Assembly (NCBI RefSeq): GCF_001999945.1
Contig: NZ_CP019650.1
Location: 2,418,001-2,482,000 of the forward strand
Length of the DNA: 64,000 bases
From: Microbulbifer agarilyticus
GTDB lineage: Bacteria; Pseudomonadota; Gammaproteobacteria; Pseudomonadales; Cellvibrionaceae
Direction: 5' to 3'
The translations under genes were made by a program, and so were the position numbers. How positions within the stretch are numbered: the stretch's first letter is position 1; every line of letters begins with the position of its first letter. Under the pieces are notes generated by a model. That model ran no database searches, was not told the origin of the DNA, and was given only the letters and a program-made list of their open reading frames with translations. Positions 1 through 8,233 of the stretch are shown here, in pieces.

Positions 1-944
1 TACGCCGGGCGATCCACCAAGCGTCTCACCAACGGCGGCGCTTCTATCTGGACAGACTCAATGTCATTTGCGGCAAAGCCGTGTTCACTACGCAGTTGCA
101 TCAGCGCATCCAGCGTTCCGTGTGCGGCACGGCCAGTGGGAAACGGTTTGTGGCTTACCCGGCCGATTTGCCATTCACGCCCTAACTTTGCAAAGGCGCC
201 CTGGGCGTGGCCGTCGGATTCCATAATGGAGAAGTAACCGTAATCACCACTGAGAAAATTCGCCGGACCGATCAAGCCGAAACCGGCCATGTCCGCCGCG
301 GTAATCGCATTGCGCGCGTTGAACGCAACTTGCATGGGTAACACAGCCACGCCTTCCGTGTGCGCCTGCATGGTGCCACCGGTCTGGCTGTAGGCAATGG
401 ACATCGCCTGCTGAATCTGCGCGCGGTCGTAGCGCCGCAAGCGCGCGATCCCCGCCGCTGCGCCAATGCACCCGGCGGTACCCGGGCGGAAAAAACGCAT
501 GGGTTTATCGGCACTCATTCCGAGTACCGTGGCCACGTCGACCGCCAACGCCAGCGATAACAACAGCGCTCGCCCATCGGTATTGCGCGCTTCTGCCTCT
601 GCCATCAGCGCGGAGAGAATCACTGCCATTGGATGCACTACCGCATCTTCATGGACACAGTCGAATTCCTGACAGTGGATTTGATAGGCGTTGACCATCG
701 CCGCATGCAGGACCGGCAGGCGAACCCTTGTACCCCAGACCGTCGCAGATTTACCCTCGTCAGCGCAGCCCCATCCCCGAGCGGTTTCAAGCAACTGTTC
801 CGCATAGGGAATTCTTGAGCCGCTAATGCCAACGCCGATGGAATCCAGCAAAAATGTCTTGCAGGCTTCTATTGCCGCAGCATCCAGATATTCAAACTGG
901 CTCTCGGCAACATGCTCCACCAGCCGCTGCTCGTAGCTGGTCAC
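1..944 (-). CDS. MmgE/PrpD family protein, 3' end cut by window edge
   Basis: The open frame runs from a GTG at 944-942 off the left edge, giving about 314 residues with no stop. The N-terminus reads VTSYEQRLVEHVAESQ and is followed by a helical segment with LLDSIGVGISGS, typical of the MmgE/PrpD fold (2-methylcitrate dehydratase, cis-aconitate decarboxylase and relatives). Further family-like stretches are the VHEDAVVHP segment near residue 98 and SHKPFPTGRAAHG near residue 270. The GTG start overlaps the stop of the upstream PrpD-like gene in the four bases GTGA (941-944), so translation is probably coupled. It is a different sequence from its upstream paralogue. Substrate is unknown; dehydration or decarboxylation of a branched di- or tricarboxylate is inferred from the family and the LeuCD neighbours. 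Confidence 0.85.
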   Translation of the reverse strand, partial: MTSYEQRLVEHVAESQFEYLDAAAIEACKTFLLDSIGVGISGSRIPYAEQLLETARGWGCADEGKSATVWGTRVRLPVLHAAMVNAYQIHCQEFDCVHEDAVVHPMAVILSALMAEAEARNTDGRALLLSLALAVDVATVLGMSADKPMRFFRPGTAGCIGAAAGIARLRRYDRAQIQQAMSIAYSQTGGTMQAHTEGVAVLPMQVAFNARNAITAADMAGFGLIGPANFLSGDYGYFSIMESDGHAQGAFAKLGREWQIGRVSHKPFPTGRAAHGTLDALMQLRSEHGFAANDIESVQIEAPPLVRRLVDRPA

Positions 945-2299
945 AGGGACTCTCCCAACCCACGCAGGGCCGTAAACAGAGAATTCAGGTCGTCCTGCCC
1001 ACTCAGGTTCAACGTTACCTCCAGCACATCTTCCGTGGTTTCCGTGCCGACACCAGCTGCGGCGAACAACGTACGAGCCTTATCGATAATATCTTCACTA
1101 GTGAGCGGCCATTCTGGGTCACCCCAGGCATCGGGTGATGCCATTTCCCATTCGCTGCCATCGTGCAGAACCACTCGCACCGTCGCACCAAAATGCGCGG
1201 GATATGCGCGCTGATGTGTCTCAGTCACGTGCAGGATGACTTTGTCGCGCAGCTCCGCCACATCAGACCGGGCAATAATTTCTTCGCCAAAGTGCTCAAT
1301 CGCCGGCGCGCCAAACAGTATTGTCACCGCAGCGCAGTGCTGGAGGCTGAAGCGTGCCTGCGCCGATGATTCTGGGTGTTTGCGGTCGCAAAACATCAAT
1401 GCATCGCCGAAGGTACTGATATGCAACTCGCGCACGTCTTCAGCTGACACCTCGCCCAAAGCTCGCACGGCATCGATCGTCGGGTGGGTGTGGCGGCAAG
1501 CCGGCCAAGGTTTGAAGCTGCACTGAAACAGCAGCCATGCTTCTGATGCCTGATCAATAACAGCCAGAGGCATAGCCTGCGAGGAGGTTGCGGCGAAGAA
1601 CCCCTGTGTCCCCTCGAGTAGGCTGGCCGGGCCACGCAACTCACTGGAAGCGAGTAGCGCAGCCTGTACACCGGCATGCGCTGCGCCGGCGTTGTGCAGA
1701 TGCTTGGTCTCTACCGCCTCATGGCGCATTTGCCAAAAGCCACCGGTACGGCTCCCTGCATTGGCAAGGGCCCACACGGTTTGTTCGTGATTAAGGTCCA
1801 ACAGGTGTGCGGCCGCTGCCGCCGCACCGAAACTGCCACAGGTAGAAGTGCTGTGGTAAAGCGCATAGTGATCGCGCCCGAGTGCGCGACCAATACGGAT
1901 CATCACTTCATAACCCACCACAATGGATGACAGCAGCGCACGAGGGCTTGCCTCCACCATTTCGGCAACTGCCAACGCGGCAGGAATAATTACTGGCCCG
2001 GGGTGCAGGGTGGATGTACGGTGCAGGTCATCCATCTCGGACACACTGCCAAGGGCACCGTGAAACTGCACCGAGTCCTGCCAGCAACTGTCACTACCGT
2101 TCAAATTCCAGTTTTTGCCAGAAGCGCCCCATTCTGCGAGATAGCCCTGGAGCTTCCCTGCCAGCTCGCTGCGCGCGCCGTACACACTGCAACCAAGCCA
2201 GTCCAGCAAATGCAGTTGTGCACGTTCCAAGGTCGCATCGTCGATTTCCCGATCCAGCAGCGACACCAGCTGCTCCAACAGAGTCATGGGTTGATTCAC
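941..2299 (-). CDS. MmgE/PrpD family protein
   Basis: This 452-residue protein is full length for the MmgE/PrpD family, whose members dehydrate 2-methylcitrate or decarboxylate cis-aconitate. The sequence has the helical N-domain (LLDWLGCSVYGARSE) and a conserved central stretch SEMDDLHRTSTLHPGPVIIPA that resembles the family's active-site region, then SFKPWPACRHTHPTIDA. I chose the GTG at 2299-2297 because it has GGAG seven bases upstream and overlaps the stop of the LeuD-like gene as GTGA; the next in-frame ATG is at 2287. It is the third gene of a four-gene coupled operon. Exact substrate cannot be told; a step on a methylated or branched tricarboxylate is an inference. Confidence 0.88.
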   Translation of the reverse strand: MNQPMTLLEQLVSLLDREIDDATLERAQLHLLDWLGCSVYGARSELAGKLQGYLAEWGASGKNWNLNGSDSCWQDSVQFHGALGSVSEMDDLHRTSTLHPGPVIIPAALAVAEMVEASPRALLSSIVVGYEVMIRIGRALGRDHYALYHSTSTCGSFGAAAAAAHLLDLNHEQTVWALANAGSRTGGFWQMRHEAVETKHLHNAGAAHAGVQAALLASSELRGPASLLEGTQGFFAATSSQAMPLAVIDQASEAWLLFQCSFKPWPACRHTHPTIDAVRALGEVSAEDVRELHISTFGDALMFCDRKHPESSAQARFSLQHCAAVTILFGAPAIEHFGEEIIARSDVAELRDKVILHVTETHQRAYPAHFGATVRVVLHDGSEWEMASPDAWGDPEWPLTSEDIIDKARTLFAAAGVGTETTEDVLEVTLNLSGQDDLNSLFTALRGLGESL

Positions 2300-2946
2300 G
2301 GCAATACTCCTTCCACACAATCTTCAAAGGGGGCAAATGCCCAGGCGTGCTTTTTGCGACGCGTATTTTCAAACTGATCGATCAGCTTCCGCTGCTGCAG
2401 GGTAAGCGCGATGGGGTCGAGGCCATTCAACAGCATGTGACGCGCCCCCTCTTCCAGCGCGAATTCAAGTTCGCTGTCACCACAAACAATGCGGCAACGA
2501 TTAAGGTCGATTTCCACCAGATTATTTTGCGGATCTTCCTGCACCCGCTCGGCGAGATCGCTGATCACCGCCTCATCGAGGCACACCGGTAAAATGCCGT
2601 TGCGGATGCAGTTGGTGTGAAAGATGGCCCCGAATCCACTGGCGATCACCGCGCGAATGCCATACTCCGCCAGTGCCCAAACCGCATGTTCGCGCGAGGA
2701 CCCACAACCAAAATTGTCACCGCTCAGCAAGATCGATGTATTGCGATACTCGGGTCGATTGAGAACGAATGATGGGTTTTGTTCGCGGCCGCCGGGCAAG
2801 GTGTAGCGCCAGCCGGCGAACAAACCTTCACCCAGCCCCTGCTTGGATACGCGTTTCATTTCCCGCGATGGGATAATGGCGTCGGTGTCGATATTCCGTC
2901 GCAACAATGGCGCAGCGACACCCGTGTGAACCGTAAATGCTTTCAT
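2296..2946 (-). CDS. LeuD-like hydro-lyase small subunit
   Basis: This 216-residue protein matches the small (swivel) subunit of 3-isopropylmalate dehydratase. Seen: NIDTDAIIPSREM near residue 18, the substrate-loop GDNFGCGSSREHAVWAL near residue 76, and the C-terminal LNGLDPIALTLQ. The length is close to LeuD (about 200). It starts at ATG 2946, overlapping the stop of the LeuC-like gene as ATGA, so the two subunits should be made in equal amounts. No leuA or leuB is nearby, and the next two genes are MmgE/PrpD enzymes, so a catabolic or specialised isomerase/hydratase role is as likely as leucine synthesis. I leave the symbol empty for that reason. Confidence 0.85.
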   Translation of the reverse strand: MKAFTVHTGVAAPLLRRNIDTDAIIPSREMKRVSKQGLGEGLFAGWRYTLPGGREQNPSFVLNRPEYRNTSILLSGDNFGCGSSREHAVWALAEYGIRAVIASGFGAIFHTNCIRNGILPVCLDEAVISDLAERVQEDPQNNLVEIDLNRCRIVCGDSELEFALEEGARHMLLNGLDPIALTLQQRKLIDQFENTRRKKHAWAFAPFEDCVEGVLP

Positions 2947-4391
2947 GATGCCAGTGACTCACTCTCTGCCAGCATTTCTGCCGAGATAAATGACCCGGCA
3001 ATAGCCGATGCAGCGACGGTTGCAGGGCTTGCCAGATGTGTACGGGTATTCGGCCCCTGACGCCCCTCAAAATTTCGGTTGGTTGTAGAAATCACGCGCT
3101 GGTGTGCGCCAAAGGTTTCTCCGCCGGCGTAAAAGCACATGGAGCAACCGGAGTCCCGCCATTCAAACCCCGCATCGGTAAAAATCTGATCCAACCCTTC
3201 TTGTTCGGCGGCCTTTTTGACTCGGCGAGAACCGGGCACAACGACACCGCGCACACCGGGCGCAATGCTCCTCCCCTTAACCACGGCGGCAGCAGCCTGC
3301 AGGTCACTTAGGCGGCTGTTAGTGCAGGAACCGATAAAAGCAGCATCAACCGAGATGTCGGCAATATATTTGCCTGGCGCTAAATCTTGATATGCGAGAG
3401 CCCGCTGCGCGGATTCACGCCGGTGATCTTCCGCAAAGGTATCCGGATAGGGAATCGATTCGCCGATGCTCACAACCTGTTCCGGGCTGGTGCCCCAGGT
3501 CACTGCCGGCTGAATGGTGGACGCGTCCACGTGCAGTTCACGGTCGAAGCGCGCGGCTTCATCACTGCGCAGAGAGCGCCAGTGTTCGACGGCATCCCGC
3601 CAGTGTTCACCCTTGGGAGCGAAGTCACGTCCTTGGAAGTACGCCTCAACTTTTTCGTCAGGCGCGATCACCGCAGTAAACGCAGAGAACTCCACCGCCA
3701 TGTTGCACAGGGTGAAGCGGGCCTCCACTTCCAGATCACGAACGGTGGAACCCGCGAACTCCACGGCGTAACCCGCCCCACCATTTGCACCAAAGCGTGC
3801 AATCAGGTTCAGTACCAAGTCCTTCGCGGTCACACCAGGCTGCAGTGCGCCATCAATGACCACGCGCATGTTTTTTGGCTTGCGCACGCGCAAGGTGCCC
3901 GTGGCCATCGCATGCTCTGCTTCGCTGGAGCCTATCCCCCAGGCCAAAGCGCCAATCGCGCCCTGGGTGCAGGTGTGGCTGTCTGGGCAAACCAGTGTCA
4001 GCCCCGGTAGAACCAGCCCTTGCTCTGGAGAAATGACATGCACAATTCCCTGATTGGGATCATCGACATCAAATAAACGAATGTTCGCGGCACGCGTCTC
4101 GTTGCGAGTTGCAGTAATAAAGTCTGTCCCCGAGGGCATCAGCGTTGCATCGCCGCGCCCGGGAAAGGTATCGACGATGTGATCCATGGTGCAAAACACT
4201 TTGCGCGCATCACGCACGCCATAACCCGCCGCGTGCAGGCTTTGCAACGCAATGGAGCCGGTGCGCTCGTGCAGGAAAACCCGATCCAGATAGAGCAACG
4301 TCTCCCCATTGTCGAGCTCGCACACGGCGTGCTCCGACCACAACTTGTCAAATAGCGTGGTCGCCCCCGAAATCGCCCCCGGTGTCGTCAT
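2943..4391 (-). CDS. LeuC-like aconitase-family hydro-lyase large subunit
   Basis: At 482 residues this fits the large subunit of isopropylmalate-dehydratase-type enzymes, which carry a [4Fe-4S] cluster. The three expected cluster cysteines are visible: C356 in FIGSCTNSR, and C416 and C419 in GCSMC. Other family stretches are VCPDSHTCTQGAIGALAWGIG (near 134) and TLCNMAVEF (near 227). Compared with LeuC of E. coli, the substrate-side segment reads RQGPNTRTHLASP rather than RQGRGGRTHL, which could reflect another substrate. The start at ATG 4391 has GGAGGG/GGGG upstream. It is the first gene of the minus-strand operon and is divergent from the VOC gene at 4493. Function as a dehydratase/isomerase is firm; the substrate is not. 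Confidence 0.87.
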   Translation of the reverse strand: MTTPGAISGATTLFDKLWSEHAVCELDNGETLLYLDRVFLHERTGSIALQSLHAAGYGVRDARKVFCTMDHIVDTFPGRGDATLMPSGTDFITATRNETRAANIRLFDVDDPNQGIVHVISPEQGLVLPGLTLVCPDSHTCTQGAIGALAWGIGSSEAEHAMATGTLRVRKPKNMRVVIDGALQPGVTAKDLVLNLIARFGANGGAGYAVEFAGSTVRDLEVEARFTLCNMAVEFSAFTAVIAPDEKVEAYFQGRDFAPKGEHWRDAVEHWRSLRSDEAARFDRELHVDASTIQPAVTWGTSPEQVVSIGESIPYPDTFAEDHRRESAQRALAYQDLAPGKYIADISVDAAFIGSCTNSRLSDLQAAAAVVKGRSIAPGVRGVVVPGSRRVKKAAEQEGLDQIFTDAGFEWRDSGCSMCFYAGGETFGAHQRVISTTNRNFEGRQGPNTRTHLASPATVAASAIAGSFISAEMLAESESLAS

Positions 4392-4419
4392 TACCCCTGC
4401 CCTCCTGTACCCTCGGGTC

Positions 4420-4459
4420 AGATAAGATCTTTTCTCTCCGTATTTGATATATTATTATA
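4420..4459 (-). promoter_or_regulatory. Candidate promoter and operator before the LeuCD/PrpD operon
   Basis: On the minus strand a perfect TATAAT lies at 4459-4454, with no good -35 match. Just downstream, at 4420-4435, is a near-palindrome AGATAAGA-TCTTTTCT with one mismatched pair per arm. It would sit about 10-25 bases into the transcript, a usual place for a repressor site. The 101-bp gap also holds the divergent promoter for the VOC gene. No regulator gene is visible beside the cluster, so the binding protein is unknown. Confidence 0.35.
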
Positions 4460-4492
4460 ACATTAGGACTTTGAGAATAGTGATTTACGGTA

Positions 4493-5377
4493 ATGACTGA
4501 CACCACCTCCACGCCAGCATTGGGCCCATGCAGCCTGGCCACCCTCGCGAGCAGTGACGCGGCGCGTCTGGTCGACGACTATTGCAGCCACCTGCACTGC
4601 CATGTTCTGGCTAGTGATACGCTCACTGAGTCCATGGCCGAGCAGTGGCAGTGTGCGGGACTCGCGGGAGCAACCTACTGGGTACTTGGAAATGCCAACG
4701 GCCGCGCGTGGCTGCGTATCGTCGACGATGCAGGCGCAGAGCCAGCCAAGCCCCTGCAACGCGCTGGCTGGATGGCGATGGAGATACTTGTAGAGGACGT
4801 GGACAGCCTGGCAGAAACCTTGGAAGGATCTTCCTTTGAGCAGTTGCGTCCGGTCGCGAACCTAGAACTGAGCGATAAGATTCGCGCGGTACAGGTCCAG
4901 GGAGCGAACGGGGAACTGCTGTATCTCACGCAAATCTCTGGTGAGGTGCCGCCCTTCCAGCTACCAACCGCCAGCTGCGCAGTCGACCATCTCTTTATTC
5001 CGGTACTGGCCAGCAGCAACCGGTCCGAGTCACTGGCCGGCTACGAATCTCTGGCCAAGCACGGCGGCCTTTCGTTCGACACACGCGTAACGGTCATCAA
5101 CCAGCTACGCGGGCTGCCGATGGAAAGCCAACATCCGCTTGCCACCCTGCAACTGGCGGACAGCAGCCTGATCGAAATTGATCAGCTGGAACAGCTCGCC
5201 GCTCCCATCAAAAGCACGCAGACGCTGGGTGGCGGTATCGCAATGATGACGTTTTACATCGACCAAATTCCGCAACAGTTCACCACTTATCAGCACCAGC
5301 AGGCCCCGTACAACGGGCGCCGAAGCTGTACTGTGTATGGATATGACGGCGAAAGAATTGAGTTGATAGAACGCTGA
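4493..5377 (+). CDS. Two-domain VOC (glyoxalase/dioxygenase) superfamily protein
   Basis: The 294-residue protein resembles tandem vicinal-oxygen-chelate domains. Seen: an N-terminal half with SHLHCHVL near residue 32 and WMAMEILVEDVDSLA near 102, and a second half opening with AVDHLFIPVL near 163 and ending YGYDGERIELIE, the typical last strand carrying a metal-binding Glu. A plausible metal set is H167 plus the C-terminal Glu, but I cannot assign it firmly. Members of this fold are glyoxalases, epimerases, extradiol dioxygenases and 4-hydroxyphenylpyruvate dioxygenases. It is divergent from the LeuCD/PrpD operon and 49 bp upstream of an unrecognised gene, so it may act in the same pathway. 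The ribosome site is weak. Confidence 0.7.
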   Translation: MTDTTSTPALGPCSLATLASSDAARLVDDYCSHLHCHVLASDTLTESMAEQWQCAGLAGATYWVLGNANGRAWLRIVDDAGAEPAKPLQRAGWMAMEILVEDVDSLAETLEGSSFEQLRPVANLELSDKIRAVQVQGANGELLYLTQISGEVPPFQLPTASCAVDHLFIPVLASSNRSESLAGYESLAKHGGLSFDTRVTVINQLRGLPMESQHPLATLQLADSSLIEIDQLEQLAAPIKSTQTLGGGIAMMTFYIDQIPQQFTTYQHQQAPYNGRRSCTVYGYDGERIELIER

Positions 5378-5426
5378 TCCACCAGCACTGAAACACAACA
5401 TCAAAAATAAGTAACAAGAGAAGCTC

Positions 5427-6200
5427 ATGCCCTATCGCAGCATCCGAGGACGTATTCGCTACTCCAGCCACGAGCCCGAGCGCTTTGGTGAAGAGCGCGG
5501 CCGCGAGTACTTCAGCATCACCCAGCAGGCCGATGGCACGGATGTGCTGCAAGCGCATTGTGAAATTGACGACGCCCCCAGCGTTACCCGCGATATCGTG
5601 CAGGCACTCCGCCACAGCGACTCTGCCCCGCTCGATTGCTCGGTGCGGCTGACCGTTGGCGACAAATTTGAGGGTACCGGATGGTTCCGCTTCACCGATA
5701 AACTGGCGGAGTGCGAAACCTTTAACCAGCGCGATGGACGCATCACCCAGCGCATGGAGCTAGAGGCACCCGTACAGTGGATGCAGTGCCACCCGATTGC
5801 CGGCGACGGCCTGCTGATGCGCCTTTACGACCTGTCCCAGGGGCCCGGTAAGCAACACTTCCCAAACATGATGCTGTCATCACCCGATCATCGCGGCGCA
5901 ACCGGCCCAATGCTGTTCAAGATGGGGTTTTCGTTGGTGTATGTGGGGGAAACAGAAATCACTGTCGAGGCAGGTACTTTTCACGCGCGGCATTTTCAGG
6001 TGACTGATACCGCAGCCGACCTGCCCGAAGAGCACCCGCCGTACAACGTTTGGGTCACGGCAGACGACGACTATATTCTGCTACGTGCAGAGGTGGGCGG
6101 TTACATGCAGACCCATTACGAGCTTGCCGAGCTCGACTACTTCGCGGCGCAGGACGGCAAAACCGAAGCCAGCAAACCCGCAGTGGAAACCCCTGCCTGA
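5427..6200 (+). CDS. Unrecognised protein, probable operon partner of the VOC gene
   Basis: This is a real gene by its length (257 residues), its AGAGAAG ribosome site seven bases before ATG 5427 and its codon use, but I do not recognise the family. No signal peptide or membrane segment is seen. The sequence is rich in beta-type strands: a start MPYRSIRGRIRYSS, a middle VGETEITVEAGTFHARHFQV, and YNVWVTADDDYILLRAEVGG near the end. The latter two resemble beta-barrel proteins of the DUF3108 or lipocalin-like kind, only as a structural impression. It sits 49 bp after the VOC gene and is probably co-transcribed. A link to the divergent hydro-lyase operon is inferred from position. Confidence 0.6.
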   Translation: MPYRSIRGRIRYSSHEPERFGEERGREYFSITQQADGTDVLQAHCEIDDAPSVTRDIVQALRHSDSAPLDCSVRLTVGDKFEGTGWFRFTDKLAECETFNQRDGRITQRMELEAPVQWMQCHPIAGDGLLMRLYDLSQGPGKQHFPNMMLSSPDHRGATGPMLFKMGFSLVYVGETEITVEAGTFHARHFQVTDTAADLPEEHPPYNVWVTADDDYILLRAEVGGYMQTHYELAELDYFAAQDGKTEASKPAVETPA

Positions 6201-6243
6201 GCACTTCCGCGCTAACGTGCCCCACCGCGACGTTGAACCGGCG

Positions 6244-6951
6244 CTACTCCTGCAGCGCCGGTGCTTCCACTTCTCCCTGAACCAGCTTGACCAGATATTC
6301 AGGCGCGATCATGGTGCAATAATGTGTGCCCATAAAGCTGTCGGGAACCGGCATAAAACGGCGGTACTCCACATGCAAACCCTTGATGCGCAGCTTTAGG
6401 TTATCCCCTTCACTGTAGGCCACCTGATAAATTTCAGGACGCAGCCAAAACGGGCCGATCGACACGCTCTCCTCATCGTCCGCAGCAATACGCTCCCGCG
6501 GCACCGCAATCGCCTCACCCCGCTCTGCCAGTACCTGATAAACATCATCCAGCATTTGCGCCTGCCAGTCGTGACACGCGCGATCTTCTTCCGCAATAGT
6601 GAAGTTTTCGCTAGCCGGCTGCGCCGTGAGAATGCGCTCAGCCGTTTTCATCTTGCAGGCAATCGAAACCGGGAAGTCTGCGGATTCACCATTGGCGAGC
6701 TGATAGCCCGCGTACTGATGCGTCGTCAGCGGCTGCGCCAGTGGTTTGGATTTTTTAAAGGTCGTCCAGTAACTGCCCTCCCCATACAGGACATTCTCTA
6801 CGGCCAAGTCTGTACCGGCGATAAACTGCTGCACCCGCGCACAGAAAGCGTCATCGGTTACCAGGGGATAGGTGCCGCCCTCTTTCGCATACGCGTCGAT
6901 AGAGGCTCCATAAACGAGGCCAACAAACATCAGAAAAAGAGGTGCTTTCAC
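6244..6951 (-). CDS. Secreted protein of unknown function
   Basis: The 235-residue protein begins at GTG 6951, chosen because GAAGG lies eight bases before it; a TTG at 6966 is in frame but has no ribosome site. The N-terminus MKAPLFLMFVGLVYGASIDAYA is a signal peptide with likely cleavage after AYA, so the product is periplasmic or outer. Cysteines in DDAFCARV, SIACKMKT, DRACHDWQ and HYCTMIAP are four in number and could form two disulfides. No catalytic motif is seen. It is convergent with the gene ending at 6200, separated by 43 bp, and has its own promoter region on the right. I do not recognise the family. Confidence 0.65.
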   Translation of the reverse strand: MKAPLFLMFVGLVYGASIDAYAKEGGTYPLVTDDAFCARVQQFIAGTDLAVENVLYGEGSYWTTFKKSKPLAQPLTTHQYAGYQLANGESADFPVSIACKMKTAERILTAQPASENFTIAEEDRACHDWQAQMLDDVYQVLAERGEAIAVPRERIAADDEESVSIGPFWLRPEIYQVAYSEGDNLKLRIKGLHVEYRRFMPVPDSFMGTHYCTMIAPEYLVKLVQGEVEAPALQE

Positions 6952-7121
6952 GCTGTTTACCTTCAATAAAGGTTTAAGTCAGGATTGCTCGCTGAGTACG
7001 TGCCCGCGGCAAGTTCAGATCATGGATACCCCAACTCAGGTTCCCGCGAATTGACAAAAATCAATCCCCACAACAAAGTCGCCAGCTAATCTCGAATCTA
7101 GATTTTTTGAGGCTGCCTTCC

Positions 7122-8102
7122 ATGACTATGACTCGCTGCATTTTCGATGCGTTCAAAATCGAGTCTTTGCAGCCTCCCTACGATACGGGTATCGCCCGAA
7201 TTTACTACCCGGCTCAATATAGCGGCTCAGCAAACGAACAGGATACCGGCCTAATCCCGGCGGACGAAAGCCTCGCACCCTATCCGGTGTTGATCCTATT
7301 CCATGGTATGAATACGGATTCTGCCGGGTACCGCTGGCTGGCGGAAGCGCTGGCACCCTTAGGGATCGTGACCGTAACCTACCAACTGGTTTCAGAAGCC
7401 ACCTACGGCTCGCGAGCGGTAACGCCGGGCATCGACCTGGAAGCACTCACACCAGAGAAGTTCGGCACCACCCCTTCGGCCCAGGCGGCCCAACCTATCC
7501 TGGAAATGCTGGAGCGGCTCAACAGCGATAGTTTGCTGGCAGGAAAACTTGACCTGACACGACTGGCATTTGGCGGCCACAGTGCTGGCGGCACCCTGGC
7601 ACTGCTTAACGCCAACCAGGAATGGTTTCCTTCACTTCGCGCTGTGTTTACCTATGGCGCCCACACCGGCGTTTCTACGGCCCTCGGCTGGCCAGAAGAA
7701 ACTCTGTTACCGTTTCCGCCCAACTTGCCACTTCTGCTGATGGGGGGTGAACAGGACGGCTGCATCGCCCACAGTGCCCACCACTACGGTGATGCGACTC
7801 CCAGTGCGACCGCACGTATCGAGCAAACCTTTGAGAAAGCCGTGCCGCAGAATGATGGCAAAAACACACTCCTTCTGCTCAACGACGCCAATCACTTTGC
7901 CATTTGCACACCAGCAGATGAAACCTGCGGGCGGGGCTATATCGACACCCCGACAACATCGCATCGCGCGCGAGAGTCCATAGGCCAGGCCATCTGCACC
8001 CTCTTGAAAGGCTTCCTCTGCGAAGACCGGGAAGCGCAGCACGCTTACCGTGAACTGGACAACGCAAATCTTGCGCACATCAGTAAATTAGTCAGTAAGT
8101 GA
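7122..8102 (+). CDS. Alpha/beta hydrolase (dienelactone/PAF-acetylhydrolase-like)
   Basis: The 326-residue protein shows the alpha/beta-hydrolase pattern. Seen: strand and oxyanion region PVLILFHGMNTDSAGY near 63, nucleophile elbow FGGHSAGGTLALLN near 152 with Ser in GHSAG, an acid candidate in LLMGGEQDGCIAHS, and the catalytic His candidate in LNDANHFAICTP. No signal peptide is seen, so it acts in the cytoplasm. ATG 7122 is preferred because TGAGG lies nine bases upstream; an in-frame TTG at 7107 lacks a site. The family covers esterases, lipases and chlorophyllase-like enzymes; substrate cannot be told. It stands alone, with 131 bp before the next gene on the same strand. Confidence 0.75.
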   Translation: MTMTRCIFDAFKIESLQPPYDTGIARIYYPAQYSGSANEQDTGLIPADESLAPYPVLILFHGMNTDSAGYRWLAEALAPLGIVTVTYQLVSEATYGSRAVTPGIDLEALTPEKFGTTPSAQAAQPILEMLERLNSDSLLAGKLDLTRLAFGGHSAGGTLALLNANQEWFPSLRAVFTYGAHTGVSTALGWPEETLLPFPPNLPLLLMGGEQDGCIAHSAHHYGDATPSATARIEQTFEKAVPQNDGKNTLLLLNDANHFAICTPADETCGRGYIDTPTTSHRARESIGQAICTLLKGFLCEDREAQHAYRELDNANLAHISKLVSK

Positions 8103-8233
8103 GCCCGGTCTCCTAACCTGCCTCCAGCATGCCGCCGAAATCATCGATACGAAGCTAAAAGCAAGAAATACCTAGAGCTTCTCCGCCGTAGACATCCATA
8201 ATGAGGGCACTCGCACCCCGTCAGGAACCGATA

